Shown here: positions 1 to 5,791 of the stretch, piece by piece
Numbering within the stretch: position 1 is the first letter of the stretch
Layout of the letters: each line of letters begins with the position of its first letter
Assembly (NCBI GenBank): GCA_018895675.1
Contig: JAHIOG010000118.1
Coordinates: forward strand, 1 to 5,791
DNA from: a bacterium
GTDB lineage: Bacteria; Fidelibacterota; UBA2242
Direction: 5' to 3'
Length of the DNA stretch: 5,791 nucleotides
Position numbers and translations under genes: made by a program
The notes under the pieces: generated by a model
What the model saw: only the letters and a program-made list of their open reading frames with translations
The model's database searches: none
Told to the model about the DNA's origin: nothing

Positions 1-1270
1 AGTTACTCCCCTTTCCCATTCTTGCCATATCTCTACCCTTAAGTACTTCATTTAATTTTGCCTTATCCATTGAATCGATATTTTGAATCGCACTATCAAA
101 ATATTTTAGTGCATCATCAAAACAATATTTACGAATATAAGACCATCCCAACCCTTGAAAAACTTCCTGCAAGGTTTCTTTCTCACTTGTTGAAGTATTT
201 TCTAAGATTATATTAAAATTCTGAATGGCTTCATCAAAATCTCCTTTATGATAATAAGACCACCCCAATCCTCGTAAAATCTCTTGCCAAGCACCCTTTT
301 CAGCGGAAGAGATATACTTGGTTGCTTCAGATAAATCCTTTATAGTATTTCCATAATCGTGTTTTTGAAAGTATGCCCAACCCCTTCCTCGAAGCGCACG
401 ATTATTCTTTGGATCTAACTCTATTGCTTCATTAAAGGCGCCTATTGCCTTGTCATACCATGCCTTATAGTGATACGCCCATCCCAAGTCTGTCAATATA
501 TCTGCATTATCGGTCATTATTTCTAAAATCTTAGTGTAATATTTTATAGCCCCATCATAGTTTCCCCTCTCGTACTCTATTTTTCCTGTGATAACCATTT
601 GTCTATAATCGCAGACAGATTTTAACGATTCTCTAAAAGTAATATAATCTCTTTTCTTAAATACATTCTTATCAAAATGATAAACCGCTGGTGCATCCGG
701 AAATACACCCACCCTATAACCTGTTTTAGATGCCCTAATGCAAAAATCCACATCATCATCTTGATTCAGAGGAAGATTTTCGTTAAATCTCACTTGCTCC
801 CAGACATTACGGTGGATGAGCATTAGAAATCCGCTAACATATGCTTTTGTACTCCATTCATCATAATACAGCGGAAGGGGGATATTTTCATCTTTAAATT
901 TGAACTGATAAGCCCAGTCAACTACTCTCTCACCTTCGGAATTATTCAGGTGACAACCTGCAACATCGTAACAATCAGCTTGTTTTATGTTGATATACCA
1001 GTCCAGAGTCAATTCAATACTGGCATCTATCAAAACAATAAACTCATTGGAGGCATGACCGCAAAGATGGTTTCTCATTTTATTGATTTCTCCCAGGCTT
1101 GCCCACTCCTCCTGATGATAAAATTTTACGCATGTTTGTTCACTTCCCGTACCGCAAACTAAAACTTCGTACTCTGGAACACCCTGTTTACGAATACTAT
1201 TAATGCAACGTTCCAAAGATTCATTCGAGTGACCATAACTTAAAACACAGAACGATATATTTGTTATCAT
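1..1270 (-). CDS. Family 2 glycosyltransferase with C-terminal TPR array (3' end at window edge)
   Basis: Begins at the ATG at 1270 and stays open for 423 codons to the left edge. An AGGA Shine-Dalgarno site (1279-1282) lies 8 bases upstream. Residues 1 to about 220 form a GT-A type glycosyltransferase domain: a beta-strand start (ISFCVLSYG), a strand ending in D82-A-S84 where DXD is expected, and the acceptor-side motif QDDDVDFCIRA (D171-D175) followed by GYRVGVFPDAPAVYHF. Residues 228-412 are five TPRs starting at 228, 262, 296, 335 and 374; the last four begin [LR]-G-W-[AS]-Y. The inferred role is transfer of a sugar from a nucleotide donor in the cytoplasm, with the TPRs binding a partner. 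The next codon begins with T, and the end matches the end of the TPR array in the radical SAM protein at 3063-5258, so the stop probably lies immediately outside the window. The DAS in place of DXD is odd. Family call is firm; donor and acceptor are unknown. Confidence 0.88.
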   Translation of the reverse strand, partial: MITNISFCVLSYGHSNESLERCINSIRKQGVPEYEVLVCGTGSEQTCVKFYHQEEWASLGEINKMRNHLCGHASNEFIVLIDASIELTLDWYINIKQADCYDVAGCHLNNSEGERVVDWAYQFKFKDENIPLPLYYDEWSTKAYVSGFLMLIHRNVWEQVRFNENLPLNQDDDVDFCIRASKTGYRVGVFPDAPAVYHFDKNVFKKRDYITFRESLKSVCDYRQMVITGKIEYERGNYDGAIKYYTKILEIMTDNADILTDLGWAYHYKAWYDKAIGAFNEAIELDPKNNRALRGRGWAYFQKHDYGNTIKDLSEATKYISSAEKGAWQEILRGLGWSYYHKGDFDEAIQNFNIILENTSTSEKETLQEVFQGLGWSYIRKYCFDDALKYFDSAIQNIDSMDKAKLNEVLKGRDMARMGKGSN

Positions 1271-1278
1271 AGCTTAAT

Positions 1279-1282
1279 TCCT
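1279..1282 (-). promoter_or_regulatory. Shine-Dalgarno site of the TPR glycosyltransferase
   Basis: AGGA on the minus strand lies 8 bases before the ATG at 1270. It overlaps the TAG stop codon of the upstream dehydrogenase gene (1281-1283), so ribosomes ending on that gene could reinitiate here. This supports the chosen start and suggests translational coupling. Confidence 0.6.
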
Positions 1283-2132
1283 AAACAAGTGATTTATCAT
1301 AAGGTGTCGTATACGCAAATTGCAGATGCCTTCCATCCCTATGAAAAAACTTTCCATTTGGACCACCCTTTGGGTGAGACAATAAAATAAGAGCCATACT
1401 CACTATAGTGTAAGGGCTCTCTGTTGAATTGGGGTTCATTTCTGTCTTGGCCTCCCCTGGAACCAATGCATTCATCTGAATGTCTAACTCCGGGAAATGA
1501 TGGGTACATTCCTCAGCCATCGAACTACAAAGACCATTTAGCGCTGCTTTTGATATATTATACATACCAAATCCTGATGTTGATGCCCAACCAGCTTCAG
1601 AAGTTATAAACAACACTCTGACAGCACCACCGCATTTCATGAGTGGGAAGACGGTTCTTGTCAAAAGCCATGGCGTTGTTACATTGAGACGCATCATTTG
1701 TTCACAGTATTCTATCGCCTCCTCTTGTAATGGGTAATGAATTCCAGCTCTCGATGGAAGAGCAGCATTATTAATTAATCCATAAAGAGAGCTATATAAA
1801 CTTTTAATTTTATCGCATGCCCTCATTACCTGTTCAATATCAGTAATATCTGCCTCTACGATGTGGCAATTCTTGGTTGGAATCCCAAGGGATTTCATCT
1901 CTTCAAGACTCTCCTGTAACTTTTCTTTTCGTCTGCCAGTTAAAAAAACATTAGCATCCGCTGAGGCTAATGCAACAGCCATACTTCTTCCATAACCTGT
2001 GCCAGCGCCCGTTATCCAAAAACTTTTGTTTCGCAAAAAATTCCATCGTTCGATAGAAAGACCGTAATGATGCACACCCCACTTCGCTGGGTCAGCTTTT
2101 TGGATTATTCCTTGTGTAGTTATAGTTGCCAT
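1281..2132 (-). CDS. Classical short-chain dehydrogenase/reductase (SDR), probably NADP(H)-dependent
   Basis: A 283-residue protein with a complete classical SDR core. The cofactor motif TGAGTGYG is at 41-48, and T-G-R-R at 65-68 after the second strand favours NADP(H). A-D-I at 94-96 precedes the adenine-contact region, and N-N-A-A is at 121-124. The catalytic tetrad is N150, S178, Y191 and K195 (YNISK). A V-P-G-E segment follows at 224-227. The protein should oxidise a hydroxyl or reduce a ketone on a small or sugar-linked substrate in the cytosol; the substrate cannot be told. About 35 residues precede the first Rossmann strand, more than in a minimal SDR, and they are rich in aromatic and charged residues (HHYGLSIERW). 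The ATG at 2132 has a GGAG site 6 bases upstream. It sits between two glycosyltransferase genes, 21 bases after one and 10 before the other, so a role in making or modifying a sugar or lipid carrier is plausible. Confidence 0.9.
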   Translation of the reverse strand: MATITTQGIIQKADPAKWGVHHYGLSIERWNFLRNKSFWITGAGTGYGRSMAVALASADANVFLTGRRKEKLQESLEEMKSLGIPTKNCHIVEADITDIEQVMRACDKIKSLYSSLYGLINNAALPSRAGIHYPLQEEAIEYCEQMMRLNVTTPWLLTRTVFPLMKCGGAVRVLFITSEAGWASTSGFGMYNISKAALNGLCSSMAEECTHHFPELDIQMNALVPGEAKTEMNPNSTESPYTIVSMALILLSHPKGGPNGKFFHRDGRHLQFAYTTPYDKSLV

Positions 2133-2138
2133 TAATTA

Positions 2139-2142
2139 CTCC
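2139..2142 (-). promoter_or_regulatory. Shine-Dalgarno site of the SDR gene
   Basis: GGAG on the minus strand is 6 bases before the ATG at 2132. It lies within the 21-base gap after the TAA stop of the upstream glycosyltransferase gene and supports the start at 2132. Confidence 0.6.
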
Positions 2143-2153
2143 GAAATACAAGA

Positions 2154-3059
2154 TTATTTTCCATTAAGTGCTAAACGAAGCTTCTTTATTTCTTCATTTT
2201 CCACAAGAGGCAGGATGCGTCCAGTACCAGGGATTTCCATAGCTGTGGTTGACATACCTTTCCCATTATTAGGACCACAATAATTGTTATCCCCGCCCTG
2301 GTTAGGATGCCATACATGATATAGAAAATGATTTGGATGTAATTTATCCTGTACACCCGCATTAATTAGCCTGAAAGTCATTTCATATGGGCCGCAAATG
2401 TGTCCCATATAGTCGATGTGTTCATCTGCTCCTCCAATACGGATTAAATCATCTCTTTTGGCACAAAAGCAGGCACCATAGTTATAAACATGCATAATAT
2501 TCCAATCGTCTTTTAACCTTTTAGCAGCTTTATCAAAATCGTTCGGTCTCCCGTTAACGGCATTTACGCACCCGTAATCGATTACATCTTCTATGACTGG
2601 ATAATTGAATGGATAAAATTTTTTATCAAAATTCCTTATTTGTTCCATATGCAAAACGAGATTATCGTCACGCTCAAACTCCCTGATAATAGTTTCCACA
2701 AAAGTTGTCTTGACAATGGCATCAGAGTCCATAATTGTTACAATATAGCCTGATGAGTTAAGAATACCTAAATTATACATACGGTGTTTATGGTAGCACT
2801 CCTGACGTGGTGAATCCATTATTATCCATTTATCGATTGGCGGAGGCAGACCTAAATCCTTGTGTCGTTTAATTAATGTCTCTATCTCAATCGCCCGCCT
2901 ATCATAATACTCAATCCATATGATTTCATACATATTCCGATCTATTCTTTGTCGGTTCAAATAATCCAGAACATGGAAACTTTCCCGCACGGACCAATCC
3001 AATATAATGATACTCACCTTTGGCAGATTCGAATGATTAGATTCGAACAATATTTGCAT
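2154..3059 (-). CDS. Family 2 (GT-A fold) glycosyltransferase
   Basis: A 301-residue single-domain protein. Residues 14-20 (KVSIIIL) form the first strand of a GT-A nucleotide-sugar fold. The metal-binding motif D111-S-D113 follows the strand YIVTIM, preceded by the helix around YNLGILNSSG that is usual in this family. Further on are YNYGACFCAKRDDLIRIGG (193-210), with A-D-E at 211-213 in the acceptor region, then C-G-P-Y-E-M-T-F-R (222-230) and H248-V-W-H-P252. The G-G-x-[DE]-E and H-x-W-H-P pattern resembles glycosyltransferases with a galactosyltransferase-like C-terminal half, such as chondroitin-polymerase-type enzymes. No membrane segment or signal peptide is visible, so it should act on the cytoplasmic side. 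Unlike its two TPR-bearing operon partners it has no TPR array. The ATG at 3059 is 3 bases after the TGA of the radical SAM gene, so translation is probably coupled. Sugar donor and acceptor are unknown. Confidence 0.88.
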   Translation of the reverse strand: MQILFESNHSNLPKVSIIILDWSVRESFHVLDYLNRQRIDRNMYEIIWIEYYDRRAIEIETLIKRHKDLGLPPPIDKWIIMDSPRQECYHKHRMYNLGILNSSGYIVTIMDSDAIVKTTFVETIIREFERDDNLVLHMEQIRNFDKKFYPFNYPVIEDVIDYGCVNAVNGRPNDFDKAAKRLKDDWNIMHVYNYGACFCAKRDDLIRIGGADEHIDYMGHICGPYEMTFRLINAGVQDKLHPNHFLYHVWHPNQGGDNNYCGPNNGKGMSTTAMEIPGTGRILPLVENEEIKKLRLALNGK

Positions 3060-3062
3060 AAA

Positions 3063-5258
3063 TCATCTTCCTAATATCGCATTCTCTTTTGATAAACGCT
3101 GACCATTATAAAGATCCTCAAGAATGGCTTTATTGTTCGAATCTGTGTATCTGATGGCGTTCTCAAAATCAGCTTTCGCCTCTTCAAATTTATTCATATT
3201 GTAATACGACCATGCACGCCCACGATAGGTTTCCTGCAGGAAGTCCTTCTCATGCGGAGAGATGAGTTCAAGGGCTTTATTAAAGTTTTGTACAGCAGCA
3301 TCGAAAAATCCTTTCTGATAATTAGCCCAGCCAAGCCCGCGAAAAGCCAGTTGAGTTGTATTATTTATCTTTACCGCTTCATTAAATGCTTTTATTGCTT
3401 CATCATACCTCATTGTATGCTGATAAGCCCATCCCAACATCCCACAAGCTATATCATCATTCGGTACAAGTTGCACCACCCTATTGTAATATTTTATTGC
3501 ATCTTCGTAATTCCGCCTGTCATAATGTGCTTTGGCTAAAACCGATAAATGCTCTGCTTCTTCTTTAAGTAATAAACTCTCATTTCCACCTCCAATGAAG
3601 TAGTCGCGAATAAGTCTATCTATGAACTCATCTGCCTGCCTCTGTGGATCCCATTGAGGATCTATCGGCGTCACCGATACAATGGAAAAATTTTCTGTCT
3701 CTGGTTTGACTGCAGATGGAATAGTTACACCAGAATCTATCCGATTTGGTTCAAGGAGATTCGTAACCCATCTCTTGAATCTCGGTTGAGATTCTAAAAA
3801 TTGTTTAGCACTACTTTTCAGCCTTGGTCTACCCCCTATATAATCTTTAAGTTTATATACTAACTTCTTTATAGGCATCTTACTCCAAGAGCTGGAAGAC
3901 ACAACTCTCGTATAGAATAGGGAGTCTTCTAAAGATAGAACCTTGCTTCTATGATAATTCCATGTATTTAGAAGGTTTGCAGCTGCCAAAACCTTCTCCA
4001 CTACCTCCCTCGGATATTGGGTATAATTTATCCACCGTCTTGAAAAAAACTGGTTGTAATAATCTTCATCATCTTTGATATATGTATTATCTTTAGCCCA
4101 ATAGAAAATAGGAGAACCCGGAAATGTAGTCAAAGGATAAAAACCTTGATTATTGGAATAGGGATTTTTCCTGTCGCTTGACATCATGATTATTTTTACA
4201 GTGTTGTAAAAGTCCTGTATTGTTTCTCCGGGTTGCCCAAACATGGCGGAGATATTTACGCCTATCCCTGCTTCTTTAGTAAGTCTTACGGCTTCAATGA
4301 CCTGTTCAACCTTAATATTTTTCTTCATAAATGCCAAAAGGTCGTTATTGGCACTTTCCAAGCCATAAAGAATGCAAACACACCCGGATTCTTTCAAAAG
4401 TTGAAGCATCTCCCGATCCACCATATCCGCGCGCCCTGTTATAAAATAACGAAATTTGAAATCCTCCTTTATTAATGCCTGACAGAATTTCTTACAATAA
4501 CTCTTACTTCCCATTGTTAAGTTATCCATCCAATATATAAAGGTTGGATGGAACTTATCTTCTATTTCGTGAAGTTCCTTCATTAATAAATCCATATTCT
4601 TATAGCGCACAGATACGCCAGGAGTGCAGAAATTACATTTTCCCGGGCATCCCCTGCTTGCAGCCCAACCAATTATCCGATCGTATCCTGTGGCAAAAGA
4701 ATTGAAATACCAACCTGTTCGCATGTAATATTCCATTGGGAATTTCTCCCAGTTCGGCATAGGAATATCCTCAAATTGCATTACTTCTCCTAAACCATTA
4801 TCTACAATGTTATTTCCTTCCTTACAAACCAGTCCTTTGATTTCAGAATAATCACTGTTATTCTCAAGGCAGTTTACCAATTTTAAAAATGCAATTTCAC
4901 CCTCGCCACGGATCAAGAAATCAGCGCTCGTCTTTTGCAAAACTAATTGAGGAACATATGTTACCATCCATCCGCCCAAGACTATCTTCACGTCAGGTCT
5001 TGCCTCACGAATTAATTTTACCAGCATCTCTGCTCTTTGCAAATAAGGAAACATCCCACCCAATCCAATAATCTGAGCCTTGCTTTCTTTGACTTTTTTT
5101 ATGATATCCTGATCACTTAAATGATATGCCACTGTGAACATCAATTCCACTTCATGACCATGTTTGGTTAACACTGAATCTAAGGCGGCGTACCCCATTG
5201 GAAAATTAAAATCCTGTATATCATCTGCCGGTTCAACCTGAATTAACATTATTTTCAT
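3063..5258 (-). CDS. B12-binding-type radical SAM enzyme with C-terminal TPR array
   Basis: A 731-residue protein with three parts. Residues 1 to about 130 are a Rossmann-like domain of the cobalamin-binding type found in class B radical SAM proteins (MGYAALDSVLTKHGHEVEL, IIGLGG, KIVLGG, RGEGE at 117-121); the classical DxHxxG cobalamin motif is absent, as is usual in this class. Residues about 195-420 are the radical SAM core with the iron-sulfur cluster cysteines C204, C208 and C211 in RGCPGKCNFC, then YGLESA (298-303) and GQPGET (341-346). A linker of about 120 residues leads to four TPRs starting at 574, 608, 642 and 681. Such enzymes use S-adenosylmethionine for radical methylation, rearrangement or cyclisation; the substrate here is unknown. 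The start is placed at the ATG at 5258, which has GGAG 6 bases upstream; an in-frame TTG at 5270 overlaps that site and is less likely. It is the first intact gene of the operon. Confidence 0.9.
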   Translation of the reverse strand: MKIMLIQVEPADDIQDFNFPMGYAALDSVLTKHGHEVELMFTVAYHLSDQDIIKKVKESKAQIIGLGGMFPYLQRAEMLVKLIREARPDVKIVLGGWMVTYVPQLVLQKTSADFLIRGEGEIAFLKLVNCLENNSDYSEIKGLVCKEGNNIVDNGLGEVMQFEDIPMPNWEKFPMEYYMRTGWYFNSFATGYDRIIGWAASRGCPGKCNFCTPGVSVRYKNMDLLMKELHEIEDKFHPTFIYWMDNLTMGSKSYCKKFCQALIKEDFKFRYFITGRADMVDREMLQLLKESGCVCILYGLESANNDLLAFMKKNIKVEQVIEAVRLTKEAGIGVNISAMFGQPGETIQDFYNTVKIIMMSSDRKNPYSNNQGFYPLTTFPGSPIFYWAKDNTYIKDDEDYYNQFFSRRWINYTQYPREVVEKVLAAANLLNTWNYHRSKVLSLEDSLFYTRVVSSSSWSKMPIKKLVYKLKDYIGGRPRLKSSAKQFLESQPRFKRWVTNLLEPNRIDSGVTIPSAVKPETENFSIVSVTPIDPQWDPQRQADEFIDRLIRDYFIGGGNESLLLKEEAEHLSVLAKAHYDRRNYEDAIKYYNRVVQLVPNDDIACGMLGWAYQHTMRYDEAIKAFNEAVKINNTTQLAFRGLGWANYQKGFFDAAVQNFNKALELISPHEKDFLQETYRGRAWSYYNMNKFEEAKADFENAIRYTDSNNKAILEDLYNGQRLSKENAILGR
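3067..3072 (-). promoter_or_regulatory. Shine-Dalgarno site of the DSD-type glycosyltransferase
   Basis: AGGAAG on the minus strand lies 7 bases before the ATG at 3059. It is embedded in the last codons of the radical SAM gene, whose TGA stop is at 3063-3065. This arrangement is typical of coupled translation within an operon. Confidence 0.6.
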
Positions 5259-5264
5259 AACAAT

Positions 5265-5268
5265 CTCC
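5265..5268 (-). promoter_or_regulatory. Shine-Dalgarno site fixing the radical SAM start
   Basis: GGAG on the minus strand lies 6 bases before the ATG at 5258. An in-frame TTG at 5268-5270 would start the protein four residues earlier but overlaps this site and has no good site of its own. The resulting N-terminus MKIMLIQVEP enters the first beta strand directly, as is usual for this domain. Confidence 0.65.
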
Positions 5269-5292
5269 AAAATTTCGCTTTGTTGGTTAATA

Positions 5293-5310
5293 TGATTTTA
5301 TCGATAATCA
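5293..5310. promoter_or_regulatory. Imperfect palindrome upstream of the operon (possible operator)
   Basis: The sequence TGATTTTATCGATAATCA contains the perfect 10-base palindrome TTATCGATAA (5298-5307). Its flanks extend the symmetry to TGAT...ATCA if two bases are allowed to bulge on one side. It lies 35-52 bases upstream of the radical SAM ATG, in the only intergenic gap where an operon promoter could sit. I see no convincing -35/-10 pair with normal spacing. A regulator-binding site is possible, but in AT-rich DNA a chance palindrome of this size is also plausible. Confidence 0.2.
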
Positions 5311-5385
5311 ATTTTGTACTTTAACTTTTAGCTTTTTCATCCAGTTCATCATTTGAAACATTCATATTTCGCCTTCGGTTGCGAT

Positions 5386-5655
5386 TCATTGATTCAAAGA
5401 TGGACGGATGGCAAGGAAAGCCTTATGACTATTATAAAAACCATCCGGCATTCCACCAACTTTATTGGGAATCTCATAGATATCTGTAAAACCCATTAAT
5501 TCTAATGATTTTCGTAGAAGTTTTGCAGATGGGCGGGTCAGGTTATCAAAACATAATGGAAATTCATCTGCTTTATAATATTTGTTCGGTTCGCCAAAGC
5601 GGATAACATAATCATCGTCGTCAGTTACGGGAGCCCATATAAAGAGAGCCCTACG
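5386..5655 (-). pseudogene. 3' remnant of an unidentified gene, possibly methyltransferase-like
   Basis: Minus-strand frame with 89 sense codons ending at TGA (5386-5388) and bounded upstream by another TGA at 5656-5658. The translation looks like real protein: RALFIWAPVTDDDDYVIRF, then a segment with YYKADEFPL, a helix LLRKSLELMGF, and a closing strand KAFLAIRPSLNQ. A hydrophobic strand followed by an acidic loop, then helix, G-F and a final strand resembles the C-terminal third of class I SAM-dependent methyltransferases that occur in glycan clusters. The cofactor-binding N-terminal part is missing. No ATG, GTG or TTG start occurs before the internal Met of ELMGF, and no plausible continuation is seen in another frame upstream. 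I therefore read it as a truncated gene. The coding reading is fairly firm; the methyltransferase label is weak. Confidence 0.55.
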
Positions 5656-5791
5656 TCAGATTGTGTTAAAACCCAACTTTTATCTCAACCACAAATCCCA
5701 AACTCAACCGATAACCGGTTCATATATTCAGAAAAACAATTATTTCATAGCTTCCCCATAAATCAAACACATTTTTTCCTTCACTCCCCTC
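5656..5791. other. Non-coding right-hand flank, possible rearrangement boundary
   Basis: No supported gene. All frames are broken except one short minus-strand stretch of 23 codons from the window edge (starting EGSEGKNVFDLW), which stops at a TGA and has no visible start. The stretch has a short inverted repeat AACCG/CGGTT with a 5-base loop (5706-5720) and two copies of CTCAACC (5684-5690 and 5703-5709). The truncated gene ends abruptly at its left border. It could be the end of a mobile element or simple decayed sequence. Confidence 0.3.

Noticed and set aside
950..1162. Plus-strand open frame of 70 codons
   Set aside because: It lies antisense within the glycosyltransferase domain of the gene starting at 1270, whose conserved motifs prove the minus-strand frame. 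It has no domain or ribosome binding signal.
3252..3568. Overlapping plus-strand open frames of 60 and 95 codons
   Set aside because: They are antisense to the TPR array of the radical SAM protein; repeated codon patterns there keep opposite frames open by chance.
4233..4475. Plus-strand open frame of 80 codons
   Set aside because: It is antisense to the radical SAM core, which has clear family motifs on the minus strand.
5259..5270. TTG at 5270 as the start of the radical SAM protein
   Set aside because: The TTG overlaps the GGAG site that is ideally spaced for the ATG at 5258, and the four added residues add nothing to the domain.
5294..5318. A -35/-10 promoter built from TTGATT and TATTAA on the minus strand
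   Set aside because: The spacing is only 13 bases, too short for a standard sigma-70 promoter, and in AT-rich DNA such hexamers are frequent.
5366..5384. GC-richer CGCCTTCGGTTGCG as a terminator hairpin of the upstream fragment
   Set aside because: Only a 3-base CGC/GCG stem can form and no T-run follows on either strand close by.
5321..5389. A 22-codon minus-strand reading frame whose ATG overlaps the TGA of the upstream fragment (ATGA) and ends in TAA
   Set aside because: It is very short, has no good Shine-Dalgarno site, and its basic then acidic composition matches nothing I recognise. An alternative short frame overlaps it. Most likely chance.
1..5791. tRNA, rRNA, CRISPR array or intact insertion sequence
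   Set aside because: No cloverleaf, rRNA-like block, regularly spaced identical repeats or transposase reading frame was seen. The repeats in the TPR regions are protein-coding.

Overview
The window looks like a fragment of an AT-rich bacterial genome (roughly 35-40% G+C by eye). The dense gene packing, Shine-Dalgarno sites and envelope-glycan gene types fit a Gram-negative-like bacterium. Repeat-rich TPR fusions with B12-type radical SAM proteins are common in groups such as anammox planctomycetes and Nitrospirota, but that taxonomic hint is weak and is inference only.

All supported genes lie on the minus strand, so the transcript reads from right to left. From 5' to 3' it holds: (i) the 3' remnant of an unidentified, possibly methyltransferase-like gene (5655-5386); (ii) a short AT-rich intergenic stretch with an imperfect palindrome; (iii) a 731-residue B12-binding-type radical SAM enzyme with a C-terminal TPR array (5258-3063); (iv) a 301-residue family 2 glycosyltransferase (3059-2154); (v) a 283-residue classical short-chain dehydrogenase/reductase (2132-1281); (vi) a family 2 glycosyltransferase with its own C-terminal TPR array (from 1270, running off the left edge). 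The last gene has no stop codon inside the window but very probably ends within a base or two of the edge.

Genes iii to vi are separated by only 3, 21 and 10 bases and each has a Shine-Dalgarno site, so they very probably form one operon. Two glycosyltransferases, an NADP-type oxidoreductase and a radical SAM enzyme together suggest a pathway that builds and tailors a glycan or glycoconjugate. The substrate cannot be read from the sequence.

The most distinctive feature is that the first and last operon genes encode unrelated catalytic domains that end in the same unusual TPR module. It has 34-residue repeats followed by 39-residue repeats, a G-W-[AS]-[YN] signature at each repeat start, and a short charged tail. 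This suggests a shared docking module that could hold the enzymes on one scaffold or substrate.

The right end (5656-5791) has no convincing gene. The upstream gene fragment is cut off there, which points to a deletion, insertion or rearrangement boundary.
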